In this document: positions 27,560 through 39,491 of the stretch, one piece after another | How the letters are laid out: the number at the start of each line of letters is the position of its first letter | Numbering within the stretch: the stretch's first letter is position 1 | Origin: Xiphias gladius | Taxonomy: Eukaryota > Chordata > Actinopteri > Istiophoriformes > Xiphiidae | Length of the DNA: 64,000 nt | NCBI RefSeq assembly: GCF_016859285.1 | Contig: NC_053407.1 | Location: 16,802,632 to 16,866,631 of the forward strand | Reading direction: 5' to 3' | The notes under the pieces: generated by a model | Databases searched by the model: none | What the model was told of the DNA's origin: nothing | The model's input: the letters and a program-made list of their open reading frames with translations, nothing else | Program-made: the position numbers and the translations under genes

Positions 27560-30500
27560 ACGTATAAAAAAAAAACGCTGAAACTCTTCTTGCCAGAACC
27601 TAAACTCACGGCAATATATTTTAAAACCTTTTTTTTTTTTAACAAAAAAGTGGCGTCATCAAAACATGTTTTATGTTGTTTTTTTATTACCCAGGAAAAC
27701 AAAACAACGTAAATGAAGCTGTAAAGTCAGATCGAGCTAATTTTTTAAACAAAGTTGTAAACACTTAACCTGTTTGGCCGTCTAATATATGAAATAAACT
27801 AGTTTTTAAGGAAAAGAAGTATCATTTTGAAAAAGCAGTGTTACCTGCGTCATGGTAAGTGGTACTATACTACTGTAACTATGCAGATAGAACTACGTGT
27901 TGGCTAAGTGGCAGAAAAACACCAGTGTGTCTGCTTCCTGCCTTCAGGAAGCCACACAGGAACACTTTGCTCACAACAAAATTAGCATTAGCTATATTAT
28001 GTGTGCAGTATCCTATGTCTTGCCAGAAACACAGGCCTTCTTTGAACCCTTTCCTTCATTTGAACCTTACCAGGTAGTGTATTTTATGTGCAGGGCTATT
28101 AATACATGATCAATAACGTGTTAATTCAGTGGTTTATATACAACAGACTTAAGACATCAGACTGTGTTCCTAATATAAATGTAGGCTACCTGATTGCCAT
28201 TTTTCACAGTGATGAAAGTGTAATTGAGGCCATGCACCACTCCATTTTTGAGCAACATATGCCATGTTTTTATTGTTTTTTTGTATTGAACTAAAAGTTC
28301 ATTTTTACAGATATGACTTGAGATAGTGCAACTTGAAAGCTGCTTCACGGTTAAGACCAGTTAGAAAAAGTGTAACAGAACATTTAGGCAGATGCTTTAC
28401 AGAGGTCTGCCCGTGCCTGTGGCAAAGTTACCAAATCAATGAAATGACTCTCATTATTTATCTTATCTGGAAAGGTTTGAAAAAAGTAGTATCAGAAGTC
28501 TAATGGGGACAACCAAACTTGGGAAAATATGGCAGTTTAGTCACTGCAGCCTTTATTGGACAGTTTATGGAGTCTGTGGTATGCACTCCACCCCCATCAC
28601 TGACCAATGAGGTGTTCGCCACGACAGCGCATGCTCTTTGCAGTGGAAGATTTCTTTAAAAAGATCCTCAGCCTAGCAACAGGGGCGCCCTGCAAGTGTA
28701 TTACAAACCCAGACATTACTGGTGAAGTAAGCACAGCCTTATATTGACTGACTGGTTAGATGGGTTTGAATAGGGAAGTGCTTATCCACCAAATCAGTTA
28801 AGATCCCCGAAAATCTAAGTAGTGTCTTTCGCTTTTATCCGTTTGTTCACAAGTCGCCTAAATGTTAAAAATATAAAATTGTATATTTAGAGATTGAAAA
28901 TTGGAAATGTACTCGTAATAGTCAGTGCTGTTGCATCTCAGAGCTCAGTGAAGATCTAACTCTCAGGAGCACCAATTCGGTTTCAGTTAGGGCAGGATGT
29001 TAATTGTCGGTGCAGCATTAAAGAAACACAGGAAAAGTAAATAAATGTCTGTTCAACTGGTCTGGCTAGTTCAGATGTTTTTCTTTCAATGCTTGATATA
29101 GTGTCTTAACTACAGACGCTACAGAAAGTACAGAACTTAGCTGTAGTCACTGTAAGCAAGTCTATCGTTAATGTAGCTTACAGGTTGCCATTTTATATGG
29201 GAGTACAAACTTAAGTTAGTAGTCAGTGGGGGCAGCCATGACAGTATATGGGCTTCATGTTTACAATAGTATGATATCACTTACTATGACACATTAGCAC
29301 ATTATGAAGTCACACTAACCCGCAGCAAGGATCAAGTACAGAGCAAGAATTTTTCATGAATTGGTTCATTGTCAGAATGGGAAGGCAGAAATGCAGCCAT
29401 TTGCTCTGTAAAGAGAAAAGCACACAACACTGTTGAAGAAGGGTGTGCCTTAACACATTGCAAAAACAGCACCAACAACAGGCAGGTTTGCATTCAGGGG
29501 TGTTTAATCTTAGATAAAAGCATACACTGAATATAATGTTAAACTGCAAATAACCTTTGACAGTTGACCTAAGAACAACTAGGCTCTGTTCTTATGTTTA
29601 CTTTTCCCTTAGAAAGACAAATGATGCTGTATGCTAGGTGTGGTTATGCTGTTCAGTCACCTTTTGACAATCAAATTGTCAAAGTGTGGAGATTAATGGT
29701 AAAGCATGTCTTCAACTTTTATTTCATGAAGGGACAACAGTAGCGCATTTCAAAATGCCAATCACAAGTTCCCAGAGGCCCATGTGCTGTGATCAGGTTG
29801 CTCCACAATGATATAGAAGAGATGACAAAAACACAAATCTTTACATTTAAGAAGTTAGAACAAGAGAACTCTTGCTATGTAGGTTGATAAAGTACAATGA
29901 TGGCTAAACTGAAACTGAAGCATAAAAATCCCTAAACTGTGTTGTAAGAAAGCTTAAAACAATGTAACACGATCACCGTAGTCACAGTCTGAGCTGTTTC
30001 TCTGTGCAAAGTTCAGGCCAACCTCTCAGAATGTGAAAACCCCCTTCAGCTAAAGATTTGTATCGTCCTTTGTTGCAGCCAAATCATGCTTCACAGAGGG
30101 AAAATCTGCTCAATGAGCAATAACTCTCCATGCAGAATCAAGATAAAGTTAATGCACAGCTACTTTACGGTAGACTATGACTGTTGATTTTGTGGGCGTG
30201 TTAGTGCACAGCAGGTTCCTCACTTAGAAACTCATCTGATATCTTAATATTGTAACACATCTATTCTGAAACACATTTGAGCTACCGTTTTTATTAATGT
30301 TACAGATGTTGAGTAATGTTACAGATCATTAAGTTCTACTCAGGCCAGTCTGAGCTGTATTGCGAAACTTTGCGTCGAAGGAAAATGCAGGCTCTGTTGT
30401 TATTTTGTGCTGCCATCTGGTGGGCTTTGATCAAATCAAATAGCTCTCACATACATGAGTGCAGTAAAGCCCAGAACTCCCAGTAGTAGGTGTACAGATA

Positions 30501-31631
30501 TGACACCAGACATCAAAAACAGGCAAAACTAAACAGGCTTTCCTCTGTCTTTGTTTTCAGATAAAGGGAGCCCGTACAGGTTCACACCCAGCATGAAATG
30601 CTGAATGAGTCTGATGCGTTTCTAAAGTAGTTTTAACTGCAAGTTCTCCTACACACTAGCCATCAGAGGGAATATTTCTAGTAGTGAATCCAAGTGTTGG
30701 TCTCCTTTTTCAATAGGACTGTGCAGATTGTAAACCCAGAGCCTAGCGAAAACAGAAGTGGGGATAAATCATAAATTGTGTCTGTCTGCGTCAAAGAGGG
30801 AGACAAAGACAGAGATTGATTTTGTGTTTGCTTGATGCCTATGGATTTGCTGAATGATTTTCACGGTCACTGATCAGTTGACTGCTTATCACTGTTTTGT
30901 CTCGTCGAGAATTTCCCTGGAATCTGCGGTCGTGACCCGGGAGTCTGCTGTCCTTGGAAAACTGTGTCTTCTATGGCCCATGGGTAAACAGAGCGATGCT
31001 GCCTTCAGATACCTTTGGCAACTTATCAACTGCCAGTTGACCCCAAATGTGCAGCAAAGTGGTAAGAGATGTTAGCAAGATCTGTGACACCAAGGCCTTG
31101 AAGATGTGACAACATACTATCCAACCTATGCACTGTGTCAAAAAAGTAAAGTAGAACTGTATTCTGTTTTTTTTGTAGATTACAGCGTTAGTGCTATTTT
31201 CAGTATTTTGTCATTAGACATCTTTGTTTTAATGATAGGCTATAGACACACCTGTAGCATGTTTTCTCTTCTAGATTTTGTGTCAATTATAAAAAAACTA
31301 TGGACCACAGGGCCTAATTTCTAAGAATGCCAAAGTAATGTATTGAAAAAGCATTGGCTTGCTTTCTCTATAGGACAGTGGCTCTTCAGCAAAAGGAACA
31401 ATGCAGTGATATGCAAGTAATCCAAATATAAGGCTCACTCTAAACAGGGTTCGTATCTACCATACCAGGACACCAAGGTGATGTCCTCCGTATTGTTACA
31501 GATAATGTGGGAAACATGATGTGTGTACACATCTAACTGTGATACTTTTGACTATTTTTTTGTAAAGTCTGTACCACAGATGATTAAATCACAAAACGAT
31601 TCCAAACACACTTCGACAAAAATAAAAAACG

Positions 31632-31640
<9 letters not shown>
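27560..31640. other. Intergenic sequence between the lncRNA promoter and fam174b
   Basis: AT-rich, with no recognised coding exons. It contains a diverged repeat at 29753-29893 and a compositionally balanced patch near 28560-28740 with CCAAT and GCAAC half-site motifs. An AAAAC pentamer repeat begins at about 31637. Otherwise nothing is recognised. Confidence 0.55.
29753..29893. repeat. Dispersed repeat fragment, same family as 32838-33095
   Basis: This segment and about 32946-33088 share long near-identical runs, for example CACAAGTTCCCAGAG, CATGTGCTGTGATCAGGTTG and ATATAGAAGAGATGA. That makes them two copies of one dispersed element, related to the common teleost GGGCTGCAAC family. This copy is the internal part only. 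Confidence 0.75.
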
Positions 31641-31662
<22 letters not shown>

Positions 31663-31664
31663 CA
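31637..31664. repeat. AAAAC pentanucleotide microsatellite
   Basis: Five tandem AAAAC-type units lie just upstream of the fam174b promoter region. It is a simple repeat with no sign of function. Confidence 0.85.
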
Positions 31665-31669
31665 ACCGT

Positions 31670-32133
31670 GCCTTGCAGCTCAAGCTGCCAACATAATGTT
31701 CTTGATGACAACAGGTCCGTGGGAGTTAGGAAGTACGAGGCTGTCCTGAAGGCAACACGAGCCCACATAATGCTCCTCTTCAGCACCAGGAGCAGCGTGC
31801 CAGCCCGCAGAGCGCTTCCCGAGGCGGATAATCCCCATCTCTACACGAAGTCCTAATGCAATCAGGAAGGGACTGCTGTAACTCACCTCAACGAAGACTG
31901 GCTCTGGAGGCAAATGCGAGCCACGACCTGAACGTCCACCAATAGGAAAAAGCCTGGACGGGCAGAGACATGGATCATTTGCGTTTCACATTGTCTTCAT
32001 TGTGAATATAGGAAAATCTGACAATGATAAGCCGACCCTCTATAATGTGACAGCCGCTGTCGCATTTCGACCTGCAGAAACTTCTCACCGAACAGCTTGC
32101 ATTTTGTTTTATTTTATTTTTTTTCCCAGCACC
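31670..32133 (+). promoter_or_regulatory. fam174b: fam174b promoter and 5' UTR
   Basis: A moderately GC-rich stretch with scattered CpGs lies immediately before the fam174b start codon. It has a forward CCAAT box (CCACCAATAGG, about 31937-31947). Just before the ATG is a pyrimidine tract ending cccag, which could be a 3' splice site of an unseen 5' UTR exon. On the minus strand a consensus donor GAG followed by gtgagt sits at 31887, suggesting a divergent transcript. No TATA box was seen. Confidence 0.45.
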
Positions 32134-34442
32134 ATGGTGACATACAATCTGGCTTTAACTTTCATCATTGCGGCCCTTTGGCGGGCCAGTGGCGAACCAC
32201 AAACTATTTCTTCACCCCCGATAAATTCAACTTCATCACCGTCCATCATCAGCGAAGACGCGCTGACAAACAATGCCACAGACGCTGCCGTGGGATCCCG
32301 GATTTCAGCGCTAATAACGCATCTCCCAACTCTGAAAAACGTTGTTATTTTCGTCTGCGTGCTGACAGCTGCTCTCATCACATGCCTGGTCGTCAAAGTG
32401 GTCAGGTAGGCGGGTTGACGCAAATGGTTTTTTTCTCAGAGGGTTATAAGGCCTATAATAAACAGCCTTACAATTATGCCGTCACATATATATATATATA
32501 TGCTGTCTGAAATCCCAGCAGCGTTCCCGGTAAAGTAATCGATAAGGAGCATGTGGTTGTGTCAGGCTCCATGTGACGGTGGGAGCCGAGAGGAAAGGTC
32601 CGGGCCTGTTTAATAATTCTACTGGGAGTTCTGGTGTGGATGCACCTGAGTAAGCAGCATCCTAACCTGATAGCGCCTTATGGGGGCTATTTTTAATCCC
32701 ATGTGTCCGTGACCTGTGAATCCGATCAGCGCATAAGCGACGTGAAGTATATTTTTTCACATTTATGATCATAACCATAGTCTTTGTATTGATCACATAA
32801 AACTTATTTTAGCTTAACAGTAGTCATGTTGTATATTAGGGCTGCAACTAATGACTATTTGCATGATTGATTAATCTGTTAATCTGTTCATTTTCTGATC
32901 AATTAATCATTTTGTCAAAAAAAAAAACAGTGTCAATAAATAGTGGAAAATGCCCATCACAAGTTCCCAGAGCCCCATGTGCTGTGATCAGGTTGCTTCA
33001 CAAGGATATAGAAGAGATGAAAAAAACGCAAATCTTTACATTTAAAAAGCTAAAACAAGAGAATGTTTGTTATTTTGGTTGATTAATTACTAATCGTTTA
33101 TCACACTTGATGGAAATTAATGTCCTGTCAATTAATGTTATAGTACTATTTAATTTGAGGACAAAATTAGACTATTAAGACTACAGTACCAGCCAGTTTG
33201 AGCATTAATATGGTTGTAAGAACTCAAAATTTACCAATTTAATCTACCCCAGCTGGCGAAACCCGAGTAGGTTTATAGCTAAAGTTGTAGGCTCCGCCAG
33301 CCTGAATGTTGGGAGTTCATCTCTTGTGCTCCTCTCATGTGTGGCACTGATTTTCCTTCCCACAGATCTGGGAGACGAATCAGAAAAACACGAAAATACG
33401 ATATTATAACGACGCCTGCAGAGCGTGTCGAGATGGCCCCTCTCAATGAGGAGAACGATGATGAGGATGACTCTACTCTCTTTGATGTCAAATACAGGTT
33501 TGTTCTTTTTAAATCCCCCCAAAGCGTCCTGCAACAGATATTCATGTCCTTCTGAGACCAAAGAAAACGTTTTCTTCCTTTCTCCTGTTTCTACTGCACG
33601 AATAAGAATGGTTGCAGGCCTCTACTCATTGAGGGTGATCCACACATATCAAAGAAGTTAGGCTAGTGATACCCTATGGACTCAGTGGACATACTGTAAC
33701 TGTGGACATATTGACCACTGTGTGTGATCAGGGCATTATAAACTACGCTGTAATACACCATGTACAGCAGCTCTTTATTTCTACAGGAGTGTATGAAATA
33801 TTGTAGTATTTCTTTTTGAGTGTTTGACTCCACTCAGCATATTTACTTAAAAGATCAGTGCAGATTATAAATAAACTGGACCTTTTTATAATATATTTTT
33901 TAAAATGCCTGGTATTACTCGCCTTAAAGTTGTGCCTTTTTCTCAAGCCTCTACTTATCTCGCTTGTTACCATTGTAGTCATAAAACGTTTTAGCCTTGA
34001 TGTGCCTACGTAAAGCAACTTGTAACGAGAGTTTTGTGCAAAGTTAATTTGTCTGTGTTACTGAGGCAGCTGTGGCTCTTACTTCAGCTAAAGTCCTACT
34101 TACAGGGATGCAATACAAAACCACACTGACAGTAGAAAGTACACATTTAAAACGTGTATTTGAACGGCTTGTTTTTCTCGGAGAAACACATTACTTTAAA
34201 GAAACACTGTTTTAGTTGGAATCCCATGTTGACATTAGGTTTCACCCTTCCGTCCTTTCATTTATTCTTTAACACACCACCACTTCCTCGAAGGAAGATA
34301 TGACGTCGTGTTTTCCTGACTTTCTTGACTTCCAGGTCAGACAGGACCGTGCAAGCAAACCTGTACCCTCCTCACCAAGTGGACAGTAGCAGCAGAGTAT
34401 TTGTTGTAAAGTAATTGTGAGTTTTTCATTTTTTGCAGGTGA
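32134..34442 (+). CDS. fam174b: fam174b: small single-pass membrane protein (complete, 135 aa)
   Basis: Exons 32134-32405, 33366-33497 and 34439-34442 join in frame. The start codon lies in CACCATGG. Residues 1-20 form a signal peptide. The lumenal part is Ser/Thr-rich with sequons NST (31-33) and NAT (47-49). A transmembrane helix covers about residues 69-88 ([18 protein letters not shown]). A conserved cytoplasmic tail follows: [20 protein letters not shown], then an acidic stretch ending FDVKYR. The tail matches FAM174B; FAM174A differs there. The last exon supplies only the final base of the Arg codon and TGA. A competing acceptor at 34335 would add a different tail. Mammalian FAM174B is a Golgi-associated type I membrane protein of poorly known function. 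The human protein is slightly longer, mainly in the lumenal region. Confidence 0.9.
32838..33095. repeat. GGGCTGCAAC-family MITE-like repeat in fam174b intron 1
   Basis: The element begins AGGGCTGCAACTAATGA, followed by several ATTAATC motifs, and ends near GATTAATTACTAATCG, as in the widespread teleost repeat of this type. The internal part is shared with 29753-29893. It has no coding capacity. Confidence 0.7.
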
Positions 34443-34910
34443 ATCGCAGCATGGACATCCACATTTGATACCACCGGTTTTGCCCGGGACAACTCAAGTG
34501 ATTTCCTACATCTTTTTTTGTTGTCAAGTCTAACCCAATCAACAACTTCATATGCTGCTTGTGCATGGCTTTTATTTGTGTTTAGAGGACTTGAGCCACA
34601 TGGATATCATCGTTTGCTGCTTTACCGATGCTTCTATCACATTGTCCGAACTAACCTGCCTAGTTCTTTCCCGTGTTAATGTCATCATCTAGTCATCTCC
34701 AACAATTCAGTACATGGAAATAATATTTTATTTTTTAAATTGTGTGACAGTTACTGTAGTTTACATTTAATTTTTACAGTCGAGCTACAGTATAAAGTAT
34801 CATGGACTGAAGAGTTTATGTAGGAATCAACGCCTGTGATCCAGGGTGAATCACACCTTTTTATGATTTAATTTGTAATCTTTAAATAAATACTTGGTGG
34901 CCACTAAAGA
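34443..34910 (+). other. fam174b: fam174b 3' UTR (minimal extent)
   Basis: Non-coding sequence runs from the stop to the AATAAA at 34885-34890. A further cluster of AATAAA motifs near 35475-35490 could give a longer 3' UTR to about 35.5 kb. The sequence is AT-rich with no conserved frame. Confidence 0.5.
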
Positions 34911-35499
34911 CCATCAGTTGATGCACAAAGTGTTAACATGCAACAAATATTGTGCAGAGAATACTTTATTCAAATGTAAAATTTGCACACTATGAAAAAT
35001 CTAGTTATATACACAGTAATTGATTTTTTTAATTAAACTTTAATACCAAATATATCTCTATCTACTAACCACTTTATTGTGCATATATACTGTCGAAGGC
35101 TTTCTGTCCTTATGTATGGTCCAAGTGCATATTTTTTTACTGTGTGTTGTCTCAGACATTCCTATTTTGCTGCTATGTCAGCTGACGTTTTAAGTTTTCA
35201 AATTTGATTAAAAACTCAAAGAATATCGTCAGTATATATTTGTAAGGTATTAATGAAGAATGTGAATGTGAATGTGAATGCTGTAATCTGCTGTGATCAG
35301 GTGTGTTCAATCATGTGACAATTTTATTTGATCAAGTAACCACTAAACAATATCATAACAGGTTTAAAGACTGTAGTGAAGTAGTTGAAGTATCTGACAT
35401 GCACATTGTGCACCCAGTGTCTTATTTTCTAAATCAAAACAATGTTATATCACCATATAAAGTCTAGTTAAATTAAATAAAGGATAAATAAAAATTTAT

Positions 35500-38110
35500 T
35501 GAAAAAATGTGGTATCTCTTGTTTGAGAGTGTACATGAACAGCTAGTCCAGTATTATGTAAAATCCCCCACAATCATTTCCATCAATGGCTCACTGAGTA
35601 TGTTCATATTTAACTCTAAAAGGGCCATTTGTTTCCTGAAGAGTTGCTTCTCTGTCCAATACAGCCTCCGGTAAATAAGGTTTATCTGTCTTCGTTTGGG
35701 TGTAATATTCTGAATATTTTTCATAAATCAGTCACATCGTGTAAGCCATTCTCATCAAATGGGATTTTCCTGGACTCTGGATGTATCAGATGTACTAGTT
35801 TAGATGCAGTGGAAGCCGGCTTAGACAAATCAGTACAAACACTAGATAAGTATCTCAGTACAATACGTAAAACTAAAGTAAGTAAAGGCAACATTCATAG
35901 GCTTTTATGCATCTTACACACACTGGCAATGACATTTGATGGAAATATTTTTGATATTTGGCTTTAAAATGGGAGTTTTTACCAAATGCTGACAAATGAT
36001 TCACATATTTTTCCCATGAAATAATTAAGAAGTCACTGTTGTGAATAATGAAAGACACAGCTAATTTGTCATATTTGTTGTATTTTTGATTCAAACACCA
36101 AAGGCACAATAATTCACCAAAAGTCTGATCCAAACTAAATGAAAGGAATAGCAGAGGAGTTCACAAACCTAGAGTTTGCAGAGTGCACCTAGATTAGGCT
36201 TCTGCAGCAAACGTGTGGGTTTGTTGTAGGTGACCTTGTGTTTTAATTCAAACTGTTGATAGTGCACCATACCCTACAGGTGCAGCCATTTTCAAATGAC
36301 CTCCATCCCTGGTTAAATAAGAAAAAGAAAAAAAAAAAAAGAAGCTGCATTGGCCGGTTGTACAACATGTTCCTCCCCTTTCTTTCCAGGAGAAAGGACA
36401 TTGTGTATTTCCCCTTTGTTAAAAACTAAAGTTATTGACATTCACGTCAGACTGGATGCATATATTGTCATTGTTTAAGATAGAGGTGGTATGAAGGAGT
36501 GTCTGTGAATGTTTAATAAGGTTCTTGGATCATTCATTGAGTCATATGTGAATCAAACCTTCAACCATGTTTTTGATTTAATGCTCTTCAGTATTCCTTT
36601 AGCAGACTACTGGCTATTTCATGTGCTTTTTCATCAGACTATATGTCCAATGTTCATTTCAATATTGTGTTACGTTTAACTTAAATCCCTCACTTTCAGT
36701 CCAGAAAGCTACAGATCCATATTTGTGCCTCTGCTAAGTGTGTCTCAGGCGAGTCCGTCAACCTTCTGCTGTTATCCCCTTCCATCTCGGCAACATCTTT
36801 TATTTTTATCTTTAGTTTTGTGTGAACCCCAGTCCTCTTAAGATGCTAATTCTGGACTTTTATTAGAGCTGAATCTTTTGCTACAGAAAGGTCCTCTCGT
36901 AAAACGAATCAAAGTCAGTGTGTCAGCTATTTGAAGACTGTAGCTAATTTCTCTAATCCCACATTTAAACCAAAAAACGTTAAATGTTCAAACTGTTTTG
37001 GAAGTTTATTGAAAACAAGTCCCTGCTTGGTCTCGGTCACAGAGGTGTTATGTGTACCCACTTCTGTTTACTCAGTTTCCATTTATTTGAAACACTACTG
37101 AAATAAAACGACTTCCTTTGAAGTGCTGAATCATTTTAAGGATGAGGCTCAAGTGTTATTTTTGACAGTCTGATCTTTTGTGTATTTTCTGCCACAGAAA
37201 TGTACATTCACTTTGTCATTACTGAACAATTTAACTGTCATTGGGTCATTCAGAATATTTTGAAAATAAAATTTGAAATATACTCAAGTTGTATGTGTTA
37301 AGACAAGACAGACATGCAAAAGCTAACATTTTTTTCCCGGAACTTGGACTTTAAACAGATGTTAACATCCAGTATACATGAGAAAAAGTAAGATAAAACT
37401 ATACAACACAATCCTCAAAGTTTCACAGCAGAAACTACATGTCAGTAGAAAATTTTCTAAGCTGTGGCAAATTCCCAACTCTGGGTTAATTAACTTAATA
37501 TTGTGGGTCACAGAATGTTTCTATTTTTTCCCGGACTCAGATGAGCTTTCACAAATAAACCTTTCATTGCCTCAAACTGCTGACGTCTCTGGTGCAATTT
37601 TCATGTCTATTCTTAACGTAATTGGCAACGTAATAAGGCCAACATGCAAGTCAACAGGCGCATCCTGTGTAAGCAACACTTCTTATGGACAAATCACATG
37701 GCTGGGAGCACATGAGAGGCTATTTGTTTAGCTGCAGAGCTCTTTAAATGTTTCGTATACGTCTGTTAATTTCTATTAACAGAGGCATTTTGCCGCAGAA
37801 AAATACGCCGAGTTTGGCAAAAGGCCAAGTGTCAAGACATCTCCTGAAAACAACCCTAAAAACTCAACAACTCAATTTAGAGACTTTAACTGAGGTGGAG
37901 CTTGAAAGAGAAAAAAATATAATCCAAACTAGCATTAATCTGATGTATTAGTTTGATACTATTGGCCTTGTATTGGAGCTTCTTCCTTGGCCACAACTAC
38001 ATAAAAACAAGTCTGCAGACCTGCAATAAAATGCAAAGTTTTTTTTTTTAGTGTCTATTCATATCTGGGTTTCAGAACTGAGTAACACTATTAAGACAAT
38101 CATGTAACTT
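35500..38110. other. Intergenic sequence between convergent fam174b and st8sia2
   Basis: This stretch lies between the 3' ends of two convergently transcribed genes. Open frames at 35629-35967 and 37378-37731 on the plus strand have no recognisable domain or splice context and AT-driven composition. I regard them as chance. No repeat or RNA gene was recognised. Confidence 0.5.
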
Positions 38111-39491
38111 GGATAAATCCTGGATGTTTTTTTTATTTCTGAGCATTTGAAGTGATCAAATTTTAAATGGTCAGATTTATTTTGTTATAGGCACAAATAC
38201 TGGAAGCTTCATCAAATCCACGAATATCTGCATCAATATTGCATCATTAGTTGGATACTAACCCAAACAAACTATACAAGTATAATTCGTACACCATCTC
38301 AGCTGAATAAAGGCATTCAACTTATCATGTCTTTGTCCTCTCAGTGTTATTGCACTGAAACCATCGCTAACTGTGACTAGGAATTGATTTAAAGCAGGAA
38401 TCATTTCTTACAGGGCTCATTTCTTACAGCATTTGTAAGAATATCACCAATACATTCATTAAAAAAAAAAAAAAAAAAAGCAAAGCTCCTCTTACTACCA
38501 ACATACAACTTAAGTTTGACCTAACTACTAGCATTTCCAGGGCAGAAATGGGGCTGGTGTTCTTTGAGAAAAGTTTACAAAGTGAGTTTACTAAGTCTGT
38601 GTAAACATTCTTCTGTGAACAGCTGGTACACGCCTTATTTATCCTCACAGAAGCCGAGTACAATTCAACATACTTCCATTTGTTCGTTTGGTTCTCAAGG
38701 TGACCCAACATTATCACACGTCGGTTCTGTTTGACTGGACTTCTTGAATTTTTGCTCACGACTTACCTGTTTTAATGTGAGCATCATTTAAGGTACTTTA
38801 TAAGAAGCTACAAAAGCAGACATGTAAAATGTTCTCTATCAGAGGAAAAGTTATCACAAGTTAAATATCATATCAGCTCTTTTAAAAAGAGCCTAATCAA
38901 AAGGGTTCATCATATTAAAAAGAAAAAATTGAAGAGTTGACCAACATTGTTTTTTCTTTTACCATCATTCTCCCTCAGTATTAAGTGCTTCCATCTTGTG
39001 GCCCAACCAGTGACTCACACAAACCATTAATTCAACTCCTCTTCATGCAGCTGATATTCTGTTACTACACACTCTTTATGAAGCCCTATCCTATCATAAA
39101 CTAGGAATATTAATTTATGGCACCTCGTGACTAATTGAAATACACAAATATGTGTAATTCATAACCTATTACCATATGGGGAACTTAGTTTAAAATTGGC
39201 TGTTTGAGATAAATAAGGGGTCAATAGGCAGGCGTGACAGCATCTTCACGAACAGCAAAAGAGCTAGACAAAAAAGGTCTCATTATTTTAAAGGTTGCCA
39301 TAGAAATCTCCTTAAAATGTAAAACACACCAGTGACACGAGTCACTAAAAGAGCTCAAAATAGAAAAAAAGTTCATTCCAATTACTGAAAATAAGTTAAT
39401 TCAAGTTTCACAAAAGTACAGTAACAAGAAATCTCTTTGCACAAAGTCCTCTCAGTCAAGACGACGGTTTCCATGACAATCTTCCATCCAG
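38110..39491 (-). other. st8sia2: st8sia2 3' UTR (inferred extent)
   Basis: Non-coding sequence runs from the st8sia2 stop codon to two closely spaced minus-strand AATAAA signals (plus-strand TTTATT at 38132-38137 and 38176-38181). It contains an A run at 38460-38479. The true end could lie elsewhere, as mammalian ST8SIA2 has a long 3' UTR. Confidence 0.4.

Noticed and set aside
27256..27712. Open frames of 80-150 codons on both strands at the CpG island
   Set aside because: They overlap each other on opposite strands, cross a clear splice donor and have no recognisable protein content.
32097..32510. 137-codon plus-strand frame at fam174b exon 1
   Set aside because: Frame-shifted shadow of the real exon, with no signal peptide or conserved tail; it runs through the splice donor.
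35629..35967. 112-codon plus-strand open frame
   Set aside because: AT-rich, no recognised domain, lies downstream of the fam174b polyadenylation signals.
37378..37731. 117-codon plus-strand open frame
   Set aside because: No similarity or splice context; composition typical of intergenic DNA.
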